From the NCBI GenBank assembly GCA_016790285.1, contig JAEUPJ010000065.1:1-38518 (forward strand): a DNA stretch of 38,518 nucleotides. The letters run 5' to 3'. Origin of the DNA: Roseateles sp. GTDB lineage: Bacteria; Pseudomonadota; Gammaproteobacteria; Burkholderiales; Burkholderiaceae_C. The notes beneath the pieces are model-generated. The model was not told the origin of the DNA. It saw nothing but the letters and a program-made list of their open reading frames with translations, and made no database searches. Position 1 is the stretch's first letter; the number at the start of each line of letters is the position of its first letter. A program made the translations under genes and the position numbers. Of the stretch, positions 23,172 to 32,345 are shown piece after piece.

Positions 23172-23207
23172 CCTGCCATTATAGGCAGGTTTTGAAGGCC
23201 GCAGCAA
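23172..23207 (-). promoter_or_regulatory. Promoter of the tRNA-Lys pair with -10 inside an inverted repeat
   Basis: On the minus strand TATAAT (23178-23183) lies 20 bases before the tRNA 5' end, with TTGCTG (23202-23207) 18 bases upstream as a plausible -35. The -10 forms the loop of CCTGCC-TATAAT-GGCAGG (23172-23189). The same hairpin lies downstream of tcdA, so it may also mark the end of that transcript. Confidence 0.55.
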
Positions 23208-23234
23208 GAACCTTCCGAAATTAGTTCGGCATCG

Positions 23235-24014
23235 TCATGGCGCCACGCGCGTGAGGTGCAGGCGCTGCAGCTCCGCCGCGGCGCACAGGCCGAAAGTCGC
23301 CGTGACGGTGACGCTCGACCCATAGCCATGGCAATTCAGGCTCCCGTCGACGTCGCACGCCTCGCCTCCGCCCTGCTGCGGCAGGTGCACGGGCTCGCGC
23401 GAGTAGACGCAGGCCACCCCCATCTTCCCCGTGCGCGGGGCGCCGTGGTGCTTGCGCAAGCGTTGGCGCAGGGAAGCGAGCAGCGGGTCGTGCGTGGTGT
23501 CGCAAAGGTCGTCCAGCAGCACGCGGTGCGGCTCGCGCTTGCCGCCGGCCGCGCCCACGGTGACGAAGGGCAGCGCCCGCTCGCGTGCCCAGGCGGCCAG
23601 CGTCGCCTTGGCGCGCACCTGGTCGCAGCAGTCGATCAGGCCGTCCAGCTCAGCGCCGCCGAGGAGCGCGGGCCAGTTGTCGGGCTCCACGAACTCTTCG
23701 ATCACGCGCACATCGCACCCGGGATGGATGTCGGCAATGCGCAGGCGCAGCGCTTCAGCCTTGGCCATGCCGACGGTCGAGCCGAGGGCCTGGATCTGGC
23801 GGTTGATGTTTGATTCGGAGACCTGGTCAAGGTCGATCAGCGTGAGTGCGGCCACACCGCTGCGGGCGAGCGCCTCGACGGCCCAGGAGCCCACGCCCCC
23901 GAGGCCGACGACGGCAAAGTGCGCGGCACGAAGCCGCGTGTAGGCTGCGTCGCCATGCAGGCGGCGCAGCCCCCCGAAGCGTCGCTCCAGATCAGCGTCG
24001 AGCTGATCCACCAT
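23235..24014 (-). CDS. tcdA: tRNA threonylcarbamoyladenosine dehydratase TcdA (CsdL/YgdL)
   Basis: TcdA uses ATP to cyclise t6A at position 37 of ANN-decoding tRNAs to ct6A. The 259-residue protein is a ThiF/E1-like enzyme. The nucleotide loop VVGLGGVGSWAVEALARSG has GxGGxG at 37-42. LIDLDQVSESNINRQIQALG is the classical Asp plus Arg/Gln ATP-site motif. DCCDQVRAKATLAAWARE and VGAAGGKREPHRV follow, with a C-terminal CHGYGSSVTVTATFGL. The ATG at 24014 overlaps the cpoB stop as TGATG; a GTG one codon earlier is possible. It is the last gene of the tolB-pal-cpoB group and lies just upstream of two tRNA-Lys genes; Lys codons are ANN codons, so those tRNAs are expected substrates. Confidence 0.93.
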   Translation of the reverse strand: MVDQLDADLERRFGGLRRLHGDAAYTRLRAAHFAVVGLGGVGSWAVEALARSGVAALTLIDLDQVSESNINRQIQALGSTVGMAKAEALRLRIADIHPGCDVRVIEEFVEPDNWPALLGGAELDGLIDCCDQVRAKATLAAWARERALPFVTVGAAGGKREPHRVLLDDLCDTTHDPLLASLRQRLRKHHGAPRTGKMGVACVYSREPVHLPQQGGGEACDVDGSLNCHGYGSSVTVTATFGLCAAAELQRLHLTRVAP

Positions 24015-24793
24015 CACTTCAGGGCGCGCAGGCGTTCCTTGGCCGCTTGCGCAGCTTCGGTGCTCGGGTAGGCCTTGATCAGGTCGTCCAGGCTGCGCTT
24101 GGCGGACTTGTTGTCCTTGAGCTCGATCTGGCAGTTGGCCAGTGCGAGCAGCGCCTCGGCGGCACGCGGGTGGTCCGGGTTGCCGGCGATGAAGGCCTTG
24201 AAGGTCGCGATGGCGTCCTTGTAGTCGCGCTTGCCGTACTGGGCGTTGCCCAGCCAGAAGCGCACCGAGTCGGTGTAGCCGCTGGCCGAGTAGCGCTTCA
24301 AGAAGGCGTTCAGCGCGGCCACGGCCTCGGCGAAGTCGCCGCGGCGCACGAGGCCGATGGCGGCCTCGTACTGGTTGCGCTCATCTGGCGCGACCTGAAA
24401 TTCGCGTCCATCGAGGCTGACCTTCTGCGGCTCCAGCGGCTTCAGGCGCGCCTCGACCGATTGCGACTGGTCGGTGAGCTTGCGCTGGGTGTCGGCCAGG
24501 TCGCGGGCCAGCTGCTCGTTCTGCCCGCGCAGCTTGGCAATCTCGCCCCGCAACGCGTCGATCTGTCCGTTGAGGTCCAGCAGGCTGCGGCGCAGGGGCT
24601 GCAGCTGTTCCTGGATCACGGCGTTGAGCTGGTCGGCGCGCTGCTTGGCAGCGTCCTCATTGGCCACCACCTTGGCGCGAAGTTCGATGATGGCCTTGCG
24701 GGCCTCGTCATCCTCGAACAGGCCCGCTCGCGCGGGCTGCACGAAGGCCGCACCCACGGCCAGGGCCGTGAGCGTCAGTCGCAGAACGCGCAT
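24014..24793 (-). CDS. cpoB: Cell division coordinator CpoB (YbgF), Tol-Pal system
   Basis: A periplasmic protein that links peptidoglycan synthesis by PBP1B with outer-membrane constriction by Tol-Pal. The 259 residues (E. coli 263) have a signal peptide (about 1-23, QPARA-G). A trimeric coiled coil runs from about 28 to 105, with heptads around LNAVIQEQLQPLRRSLLDLN. A TPR domain follows from about 130 to 259 (YEAAIGLVRRGDFAEAVAAL, YTDSVRFWLGNAQYGKRDY, AEALLALANCQIELKD). The ATG at 24793 is preferred; a GTG at 24802 overlaps the pal stop but is too close to the ribosome site. It ends in a TGATG overlap with tcdA. Confidence 0.94.
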   Translation of the reverse strand: MRVLRLTLTALAVGAAFVQPARAGLFEDDEARKAIIELRAKVVANEDAAKQRADQLNAVIQEQLQPLRRSLLDLNGQIDALRGEIAKLRGQNEQLARDLADTQRKLTDQSQSVEARLKPLEPQKVSLDGREFQVAPDERNQYEAAIGLVRRGDFAEAVAALNAFLKRYSASGYTDSVRFWLGNAQYGKRDYKDAIATFKAFIAGNPDHPRAAEALLALANCQIELKDNKSAKRSLDDLIKAYPSTEAAQAAKERLRALK

Positions 24794-24798
24794 GGCGA

Positions 24799-25329
24799 TC
24801 ACTTGTCCTTGAGCTCGACGCGGCGGTTCTTGGCCCAGACTTCTTCGCCGGTGCCTTGCACGGCCGGGCGCTCCTTGCCGAAGCTGACGGCTTCGACCTG
24901 GTTGGCGGCCACGCCCAGCAGCGTCAGCGACTTGGCGACGGCTTCAGCACGACGCTGGCCCAGAGCCAGGTTGTACTCGCGGCCACCGCGCTCGTCGGTG
25001 TGGCCTTCCAGGTTCAGGGCAGCCTTCTTGTTGGCGTTCAGGCGCTTGGCGTGCAGGTCCACCAGGGGGCGGTACTCTTCCTTGACCACGTCGCTGTCGA
25101 AGTCGAAATACACGACGCGCTTGCCCTGCACCTGCTGGGTGTACTGGGCGAACAGGTCCACGGTCGGCACGGCCGTCTCGGCGGGCTTGGCTGGCTGCGC
25201 CGGGGTCGCGACGGGCGGCTTGACCTGGGCGGTTTCGACCGGCGCGGGCTCGTCCAGCTTGACGTTGGAGGCGCAACCGGCGAGGACGGCGGTGGCGATC
25301 AGGGTGAGCGCATAGCGGGTCAGTTTCAT
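24799..25329 (-). CDS. pal: Peptidoglycan-associated lipoprotein Pal
   Basis: An outer-membrane lipoprotein that clamps peptidoglycan and binds TolB. It has 176 residues. The lipobox VLAGC has Cys22, followed by a Pro/Ala/Val-rich linker (PAPVETAQVKPPVATPAQPA). The OmpA-C domain (about 70-176) has VVYFDFDSDVVKEEYRPL and LEGHTDERGGREYNLALGQR, where the Asp and Arg of the TDERG motif hold meso-diaminopimelate. The start at 25329 has GGAG upstream; the open extension to 25377 is unsupported. cpoB follows directly. Confidence 0.96.
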   Translation of the reverse strand: MKLTRYALTLIATAVLAGCASNVKLDEPAPVETAQVKPPVATPAQPAKPAETAVPTVDLFAQYTQQVQGKRVVYFDFDSDVVKEEYRPLVDLHAKRLNANKKAALNLEGHTDERGGREYNLALGQRRAEAVAKSLTLLGVAANQVEAVSFGKERPAVQGTGEEVWAKNRRVELKDK

Positions 25330-25403
25330 TCGAATGTTCTCCACAACGGACAGGGGGCAGGAAACGGGGTGATACACGGCGCCATGGTCAGCGCGGGCGC
25401 TGG

Positions 25404-25430
25404 ATTGTCCAACAAGGCGTGCGGTGTCAA
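25404..25430 (-). promoter_or_regulatory. Possible promoter in the tolB-pal gap
   Basis: In the 105-base gap after tolB, the minus strand shows a perfect -35 TTGACA (25425-25430) and GACAAT (25404-25409) as a four-of-six -10. The spacer is short, at 15 bases. It could give extra pal expression, which fits the high abundance of Pal, but the spacing makes this tentative. Confidence 0.3.
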
Positions 25431-25434
25431 GTTA

Positions 25435-26742
25435 CTAACGTGTAAAAGGACCCCACGTGGGTTCGCGAACCTCCACGAGGGTGACAAGCAACGGCGTCTT
25501 GATCTTGCCGTCCAGCGTCGTCGTCATCAGCACTTCCTTGCCGCCGGCGCGGCTGGCGTAGACGATGAGCTTGCTGTTGGGCGCGAAGGCGGGGCTTTCG
25601 TCGTCGTTGGCGTCGCTGATCTGCTGGACCTGACCGGTGCCGAGGTCCATCACGCACAGCCGGAACGCGCCGCTGGTGCGGGTGATGTAGGCCATCGTGC
25701 GGCCATCGGGGCTGATGGCCGGGCTGATGTTGTAGTTGCCGCTGAAGGTCACGCGTTCGGCCGCGCCGCCGCTCGCGGGCATGCGGTAGACCTGTGGGCC
25801 GCCGCCGCGGTCGCTGACGAAGTAGATCTTGCTGCCGTCGGGCGCGTAGCAGGCCTCGGTGTCGATGGCGCTGCTCTGGGTGAGGCGACGCAGGCCCGAG
25901 CCGTCACGGTTGATGACGAAGAGCTGGGTGCCGCCCTCGCGCGACAGGCTCAGCACGAGCTGGCTGCCATCAGGCGACCAGGCCGGCGCGCTGTTGGTGC
26001 CCTTGAAGTCGGCCAGCACGCGGCGCTGGCCGGTCGTCACATCCTGGATGCGCACCGTGGCCTTGCGGCTTTCGAAGCTCACGTAGGCGAGTTCTCGGCC
26101 GTTGGGCGCCCAGGCGGGCGAGATGATGGGCTCGGGGCTGGTGAGTGCCACCTTGGCGCCCTCGCCGTCGGCATCGGCCACGACAAGGCTGTAGCGCGGG
26201 CCGGCCTTGGTGACGTAGGCCATGCGCGTGGCGAACACGCCCTTGTCGCCGGTGAGCTTCTCGTAGATGGTGTCCGCGATGCGGTGGGCGGCCAGCCGTG
26301 CGTCGTCGGGGTGCACGGCCTGGGCCTGGCCGACGAGCTCGGTGCCCTTGACCACGTCCCAGAGCTTGAAGCGGATGTCCAGGCGCCCGTCGGCCAGACG
26401 GGTGACGGAGCCGGCAGCCAGAGCATCGGCCTGCCGGGCGCGCCAGTCGGCCCAGACCGGCACGCTCGTCTCGTTCAGGCCCGGCGGCGTGTCGACGCTG
26501 CGGAACAACCCGCTGCGCTCGAGGTCGGCCCGCACGATGGCGGCGATGGGTTGGGCCGAGGCCTTGGCGTCGTCGCGGAAATCAACGATACCCACCGGAA
26601 TGCGGCTGCCACCGACCCCGGAGATGTCGATGCGGACCTGGGCCAGGGCCGGTGCGGCACCGAGCGCGGAGAGCGAGGCCAGGGCTGCGAGGCTGCGCCG
26701 GCGGGAGACGGCACCCAGGGGGGGCGAGAGAGGTTCGAGCAT
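25435..26742 (-). CDS. tolB: Tol-Pal system translocation protein TolB
   Basis: A periplasmic beta-propeller that passes between the TolA complex and Pal during division. It has 435 residues (E. coli 430). After an export signal (SRRRSLAALASLSALGAAPALA, with an Arg cluster resembling a Tat motif), the N-terminal domain runs from about 35 to 160. Six propeller blades with PD40-type repeats follow, for example ISPAWAPNGRELAYVSFE, SAPAWSPDGSQLVLSLS, YAPDGSKIYFVSDRGG and ISPAISPDGRTMAYIT. The start at 26742 is chosen because it gives the export signal; an open TTG-initiated extension to 26787 is possible. tolQ, tolR and tolA, usually just upstream, are absent; rng lies there instead. Confidence 0.94.
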   Translation of the reverse strand: MLEPLSPPLGAVSRRRSLAALASLSALGAAPALAQVRIDISGVGGSRIPVGIVDFRDDAKASAQPIAAIVRADLERSGLFRSVDTPPGLNETSVPVWADWRARQADALAAGSVTRLADGRLDIRFKLWDVVKGTELVGQAQAVHPDDARLAAHRIADTIYEKLTGDKGVFATRMAYVTKAGPRYSLVVADADGEGAKVALTSPEPIISPAWAPNGRELAYVSFESRKATVRIQDVTTGQRRVLADFKGTNSAPAWSPDGSQLVLSLSREGGTQLFVINRDGSGLRRLTQSSAIDTEACYAPDGSKIYFVSDRGGGPQVYRMPASGGAAERVTFSGNYNISPAISPDGRTMAYITRTSGAFRLCVMDLGTGQVQQISDANDDESPAFAPNSKLIVYASRAGGKEVLMTTTLDGKIKTPLLVTLVEVREPTWGPFTR

Positions 26743-26815
26743 GGCGCGCGATTTTGCCGCACGTTCTGCAGATGTAACGTCAGACAAGGCCGCGTGGCCC
26801 GCCGCGGCCCGAGGC

Positions 26816-28300
<1,485 letters not shown>

Positions 28301-28383
28301 CGCGAACCTTTGAATGCTGACGGTTGCGCGCGGGCATGCGCGCAGGCGTCAGAACTCGAACGGCTGGGGGCGCCCCGCAGGGC

Positions 28384-28986
28384 TCACACCTCGATGCCGA
28401 ATTTGGCCAACAGCAAGGCGGTCTCAAAGAGGGGCAACCCCATGATGCCCGAGTAGCTGCCTGAAATGTTCACGATCCAGGCGGCGGCCTGGCTCTGGAT
28501 GGCATAAGCCCCTGCCTTGCCGAAGGGTTCACGGCTGGCCACGTAGCGCTCGACCTGCGCGGGCGACAGCGCCGCGAACTCGACCTGGGACACATTGAGC
28601 GCCGCCACGCGCAGGCCGGAGTCGGCCACGGTCACGGCCGTGATGACGCGGTGCGTGCGGCCGGACAACAGCCCCAGCATGCGCGCGGCATCGGCGTCGT
28701 CCTGCGGCTTGCCGAGGATGAGGTCGTCCACGGCGACGGTCGTGTCCGCGCACAGGATGGGTGCTGCCGGCAGGCCGCGGGCCACGCGCCGCGCGAGGGC
28801 GGCGTCGAGCTTGGCGGCGGTCACGCGGGCACAGTAGGCCTCGGGCAGCTCGCCAGCATGCACGGCCTCCAGCGCTTCGGCGTCCTCGTCGTCGCCAGGC
28901 AGCAGCAGCTCGGGCGTCAGGCCGATCTGCTCGAGCAGCTGGCGGCGGCGGGGGCTTTGCGAGGCGAGGTAGAGCAGGCGGTTCAT
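28384..28986 (-). CDS. maf: Maf-family nucleotide pyrophosphatase (dTTP/UTP type, YhdE-like)
   Basis: A house-cleaning enzyme that hydrolyses non-canonical or excess nucleoside triphosphates to monophosphates. It has 200 residues. The phosphate loop [16 protein letters not shown] (7-22) carries the invariant Ser-x-Ser-Pro-Arg-Arg. [19 protein letters not shown] holds the catalytic Asp. [12 protein letters not shown] and [14 protein letters not shown] are conserved further on. The last two motifs fit the YhdE (dTTP/UTP) subgroup better than YceF, but this is a motif-level judgement. The ATG overlaps the rlmH stop by four bases. Confidence 0.92.
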   Translation of the reverse strand: MNRLLYLASQSPRRRQLLEQIGLTPELLLPGDDEDAEALEAVHAGELPEAYCARVTAAKLDAALARRVARGLPAAPILCADTTVAVDDLILGKPQDDADAARMLGLLSGRTHRVITAVTVADSGLRVAALNVSQVEFAALSPAQVERYVASREPFGKAGAYAIQSQAAAWIVNISGSYSGIMGLPLFETALLLAKFGIEV

Positions 28987-29450
28987 TCGCGGTGGTAGGG
29001 GTGGCCGGTGGTGACGGTCCAGGCCCGGTAGAGGCCCTCGGCGAGCAGCACGCGGGCAAAGGCATGCGGCAGCGTCAGGTCAGACAGGCGCAGGGTTTCG
29101 TCGGCCGTGGCCTTGAGGTCGGGGTGCAGGCCGTCGGGGCCGCCGATGATGAGGGCCGCGTCGCGGCCCTCGCCCATCCAGAGCTTGAGCCGCTCGGCCA
29201 GTTGCACGCTGGTGCGACGCTCGCCACGCTCGTCCAGGATGATGCGGCGCACGCCCTTGGGCAGCGCCGCCTCGATGCGTGCGGCCTCGGCTGCCATCAG
29301 CTGCTCGGCCGTCTTGCTGCCCCGCGTTTCGGCCTTGACGGCCTTGAGCTCCAGGCGAAGCTCGGGCGGGAAGCGCTTGGCGAAGTCCTCGTAGGCGGTG
29401 TCGGCCCAGGCCGGCTGGCGCTGGCCCACGGCAACGAGCAGCAGCCGCAT
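28983..29450 (-). CDS. rlmH: 23S rRNA (pseudouridine-1915 N3)-methyltransferase RlmH
   Basis: A SPOUT-class methyltransferase that methylates pseudouridine 1915 in helix 69 of the 70S ribosome. It has exactly 155 residues, as in E. coli. It begins [32 protein letters not shown] and the SAM-binding knot [14 protein letters not shown] are present, as is [26 protein letters not shown] is the conserved C-terminus with the catalytic Tyr-His. The start overlaps the rsfS stop (TGATG), the order rsfS-rlmH being conserved in bacteria. The frame continues open upstream through rsfS, but that is a shadow. Confidence 0.97.
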   Translation of the reverse strand: MRLLLVAVGQRQPAWADTAYEDFAKRFPPELRLELKAVKAETRGSKTAEQLMAAEAARIEAALPKGVRRIILDERGERRTSVQLAERLKLWMGEGRDAALIIGGPDGLHPDLKATADETLRLSDLTLPHAFARVLLAEGLYRAWTVTTGHPYHRE

Positions 29451-30187
29451 CAGGCCTTCTTGGCGCCGGTCTTGCTGGCCACCTTCTTGGCGGGCGCCTT
29501 CTTGGCAACGACCTTCTTCACGGCGGGCTTGGCAGCCGGCTTGGCCGCCGGCTTCGCGGCAGGCTTGGCCGCCGTCTTCTTGGCCGCCGGCTTGGCTGCA
29601 CCCACCTTCACCGTCTTGACGGCCGGCGTCTTGGCACCCACCACGCGGCTCACGCCTTTCTTGGCGGGGGCCGCCTTCTTGGCCGGGGCTTTGGCAGGCG
29701 CCTTGGCCGCGGTCTTCGGGGCAGCCTTGGCCGGGGCCTTGCTCGCCGTCTTTGCCGGCGCCTTGGCGGCGCCTGCCTTCTTGGCCGGCGTCTTCTTGGC
29801 GGCCGGCTCGGGTTCCGAGGCCTTCACGAGCTTCACCTCGCCACTGGCCACCTTGAGCTTGACGGGCTTGTCGCCCCAGATCTCTTCGAGGTGGTAGTAG
29901 TCGCGGATGGCGGGCTGCATCACGTGCACGACGGCGGCGCCGCAGTCCACGATGATCCATTCGCCGTTGTCCTCGCCCTCGGTGCGCATGACCTGCATGC
30001 CGCGGCCCTTGACCGTTTCACGCACGCTGGAGGCGAGCGCCTTGGTCTGCCGGTTGCTCGTGCCGGACGCGATGATGACGCGCTCGAACAGGGGCGACAG
30101 ATGCTCGGTGTTGAACACGACGATGTTCTGTGCCTTCACGTCTTCGAGACCATCGACGATGGCGCGTTGCAGCTTGCGGATGTCCAT
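29450..30187 (-). CDS. rsfS: Ribosomal silencing factor RsfS with a long Lys/Ala/Pro-rich C-terminal tail
   Basis: RsfS binds ribosomal protein uL14 and blocks subunit joining in starved cells. Residues 1 to about 118 are the usual domain: [57 protein letters not shown] and [12 protein letters not shown]. Family members usually end about here (roughly 105-130 residues). This protein continues to 245 with about 120 residues built almost only from Lys, Ala, Pro and Val, for example [15 protein letters not shown] (208-222) and AKKAPAKK. This resembles eukaryotic and bacterial histone-H1-like tails. There is no frameshift, and the tail's own stop gives the TGATG overlap with rlmH, so it belongs to this gene. 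The tail is probably disordered and binds RNA or DNA; that is inference. Confidence 0.93.
   Translation of the reverse strand: MDIRKLQRAIVDGLEDVKAQNIVVFNTEHLSPLFERVIIASGTSNRQTKALASSVRETVKGRGMQVMRTEGEDNGEWIIVDCGAAVVHVMQPAIRDYYHLEEIWGDKPVKLKVASGEVKLVKASEPEPAAKKTPAKKAGAAKAPAKTASKAPAKAAPKTAAKAPAKAPAKKAAPAKKGVSRVVGAKTPAVKTVKVGAAKPAAKKTAAKPAAKPAAKPAAKPAVKKVVAKKAPAKKVASKTGAKKA
29453..29818 (-). repeat. Low-complexity coding repeat encoding the Lys/Ala/Pro tail
   Basis: About 366 bases of degenerate short repeats (variants of GGCTTGGCNGCC on the plus strand) encode AKP, AAK and PAKK units. The units vary in codon use, so this looks like an old slippage-prone tract rather than a recent perfect tandem array. 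Copy number may differ between strains. Confidence 0.75.
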
Positions 30188-30190
30188 TCT

Positions 30191-30775
30191 TTACTTCTTC
30201 TCGTAGAGGCGGTGCGAGGCAATATAGCTCGCCACCTCGGCGCCCACCATGGGGCTGATGTCCTCGCCGCGCGCGACGGCGTCGCGAACGGCGGTGGACG
30301 AAAGGGGGTTGTCGGGCATGGCCAGCACCCGCAGGCGGTGCGGTGCCAAGCCCGGCGGGGTCACGACGGCCTCGCCGCCACGGGGGACGACGACGAGGGT
30401 GGCCAGGGTCGTCACGGTTTCCACCTGATACCAGGTCGGCAGCCGCGCGTACTGGTCCTGGCCGATGAGGAACATCAGTTCGGCACCCGGGTTTTGCGCG
30501 GTGAACTCGCGCAGCGTATCGGCCGTGAAGCTCGGGCCGCGGCGGTGCAGCTCGCGCTCGTCGATCGAGAAGCGCGGCTCGCCGTCGATGAGGCGCTTGC
30601 ACATGGCGGCACGGTGAACGGCTGCGGCCATGATCTGGTCGGGCTTTTGCCACTGCCGCCCCGCGGGCAGCCAGACGAGGCGGTCCGGCGCGAGCGCGTC
30701 GAGCACGAAGCGGGCAAAGGCCAGGTGACCGAGGTGCGGCGGGTCGAAGCTGCCGCCGAAGAGCGCCAGTTTCAC
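30191..30775 (-). CDS. nadD: Nicotinate-nucleotide adenylyltransferase NadD
   Basis: NadD joins nicotinate mononucleotide and ATP to deamido-NAD in NAD synthesis. It has 194 residues. [20 protein letters not shown] (2-21) holds the nucleotidyltransferase signature ([11 protein letters not shown]). [15 protein letters not shown] and [16 protein letters not shown] follow, and [12 protein letters not shown] is the family's (I/L)SST-x-(I/V)R motif. The start is a GTG at 30775 overlapping the hemF stop by four bases (GTGA). It is placed between hemF and rsfS, and nadD-rsfS linkage is common. Confidence 0.95.
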   Translation of the reverse strand: MKLALFGGSFDPPHLGHLAFARFVLDALAPDRLVWLPAGRQWQKPDQIMAAAVHRAAMCKRLIDGEPRFSIDERELHRRGPSFTADTLREFTAQNPGAELMFLIGQDQYARLPTWYQVETVTTLATLVVVPRGGEAVVTPPGLAPHRLRVLAMPDNPLSSTAVRDAVARGEDISPMVGAEVASYIASHRLYEKK

Positions 30776-31707
30776 AGCCACAGCCCCGTCGGCGTCTCGT
30801 CGGCCCAGTCGCGCGGGCGCAGGAAGTCGGTGTACAGGCGCGCTTCGGGCGTGCCCGGCTCGGGCGCCCAGTCGTAACGCCAGCTCACCTGCGGCGGCAT
30901 GGACATCAGGATGGACTCCGTGCGACCGCCCGACTGCAGGCCGAAGAGGGTGCCGCGGTCCCACACCAGGTTGAACTCGACGTAGCGACCGCGCCGGTAG
31001 GCCTGGAACTCGCGCTCGCGCTCGCCGTAGGCATAGCCCTGGCGGCGCTCGACGATGGGCAGGTAGGCCTGCACGAAGGCGTCGCCCACCGAGCGGATCA
31101 GCCCGAAACCGGTGTCGAAGCCCCCTTCGGCGTAGTCGTCGAAGAAGATGCCGCCGACGCCTCGCGGCTCGTTGCGGTGCTTCAGGAAGAAGTACTCGTC
31201 GCACCAGGTCTTGAACTTGGGGTGCAGGTCGGGGCCGTGCGGCGCCAGCGCATCACGGCAGACGCGGTGGAAGTGCTGCGCGTCGCGCTCGTAGCCGTAG
31301 TAGGGCGTGAGGTCCATGCCGCCGCCAAACCACGTCACCGCCGGGCCGTTGGCCGGCAACGCCGCGAACATGCGCACGTTCATGTGCACCGTCGGCACGA
31401 AGGGGTTGTGCGGGTGGATGACGAGGGACACGCCCATGGCCTCGAAGGGCGCGCCTGCGAGCTCGGGCCGGTGCTGCGTGGCCGAAGGCGGCAGCACGCG
31501 GCCCTTCACGTGCGAGAAGTTGACGCCGCCGCGCTCGAACACCGCACCGCCCTCGATGAGACGGCTCAGGCCGTCGCCCTCGAGCCGACCGCCAGGCTCG
31601 CGGGTCCAGCCATCGCGCAGGAAGGGGTTGCCGTCGGCCGCCTCCAGCGCGGTGACGATGCGCTGCTGCAGGTCGAGCAGGTAGTCGCGGACAGCTTGTG
31701 TGTTCAT
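30772..31707 (-). CDS. hemF: Oxygen-dependent coproporphyrinogen III oxidase HemF
   Basis: HemF converts coproporphyrinogen III to protoporphyrinogen IX with O2 in haem synthesis. It has 311 residues (E. coli 299). Conserved blocks are [100 protein letters not shown] and the final [19 protein letters not shown]. Aerobic or microaerobic growth is implied. It overlaps its neighbours at both ends (ATGA with the acyltransferase, GTGA with nadD). Confidence 0.97.
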   Translation of the reverse strand: MNTQAVRDYLLDLQQRIVTALEAADGNPFLRDGWTREPGGRLEGDGLSRLIEGGAVFERGGVNFSHVKGRVLPPSATQHRPELAGAPFEAMGVSLVIHPHNPFVPTVHMNVRMFAALPANGPAVTWFGGGMDLTPYYGYERDAQHFHRVCRDALAPHGPDLHPKFKTWCDEYFFLKHRNEPRGVGGIFFDDYAEGGFDTGFGLIRSVGDAFVQAYLPIVERRQGYAYGEREREFQAYRRGRYVEFNLVWDRGTLFGLQSGGRTESILMSMPPQVSWRYDWAPEPGTPEARLYTDFLRPRDWADETPTGLWL

Positions 31708-32345
31708 GGGCGCGGACCTGGAGGGGTTGAACGGGGCTGGATGGGGCTCGCGAGCGTCGGTCGCTTGCCGACACGCGGGCCGAGGTAGGCGGCAAACGCA
31801 GCGAAGTCAGCCTGGATGTCGCCGGTGAGCTGCACGAAACGCGTCAGCGAAACGATGCGCTCGCGGAAGTCAAAGTAGCACAGCCCCACCGGCACGCTCG
31901 CCTGCACGGCGACCTGGTAGGCGCCCGTGCGCCAGCCGCTCGTGAGGGAACGCGTGCCCTCGGGCGCCACCGCCAGCCAGAAGCGCTCGCCGCGCGCCGC
32001 GGCGGCCTGCATCTGGCGCACGGTGTCGCCGACCATGCCGTGGCGGCTGTGCCTGTCCACCGCCACGCCGCCGAGGTAGCGCACCCAGCGGCCCATCAGC
32101 GGGACTGTGAACAGGCTGTCCTTGGCCCAGAAGCGCAACTGCAGCCCCAGGGCCCACTTGGCCAGCAGCCCGATGACGAAATCCCAGTTGGACGTGTGCG
32201 GGTACACCAGGATGACGCCCTGCTCCGCCGGCAGGCCCGGCGCGTCCACCCGCCAGCCGAACAGGCGCAGCACGCCCCGTGCGAGGCGGCTTTCGCGGCC
32301 GTGGGGGCGCCACGGCCCGTTCAGGACGGTCGGCGCCTGGCTCAA
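31704..32345 (-). CDS. 1-acyl-sn-glycerol-3-phosphate acyltransferase-family protein (PlsC-like)
   Basis: A 213-residue membrane-associated acyltransferase. The catalytic HX4D motif is His50-TSNW-Asp55, and the substrate motif is Glu-Gly-Thr-Arg (130-133) in VAPEGTRSL. The spacing of about 80 residues is normal for PlsC-like enzymes, as are [19 protein letters not shown] and YLGGVAVDR. It may acylate lysophosphatidate or another lipid; the short length and absence of a long N-terminal helix make it a PlsC relative rather than PlsC itself. The likely start is TTG at 32345, overlapping the purD stop (TTGA); the frame is open further upstream, but only within purD. Confidence 0.85.
   Translation of the reverse strand: MSQAPTVLNGPWRPHGRESRLARGVLRLFGWRVDAPGLPAEQGVILVYPHTSNWDFVIGLLAKWALGLQLRFWAKDSLFTVPLMGRWVRYLGGVAVDRHSRHGMVGDTVRQMQAAAARGERFWLAVAPEGTRSLTSGWRTGAYQVAVQASVPVGLCYFDFRERIVSLTRFVQLTGDIQADFAAFAAYLGPRVGKRPTLASPIQPRSTPPGPRP

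Noticed and set aside
26743-26815. An intrinsic terminator after rng
   Set aside because: A 7-bp GC inverted repeat is present, but no T run follows it, so transcription may continue into tolB.
29453-29818. A CRISPR-like or tandem-repeat array
   Set aside because: The short repeats are in-frame coding for Lys/Ala/Pro units, have no spacers and no regular period.
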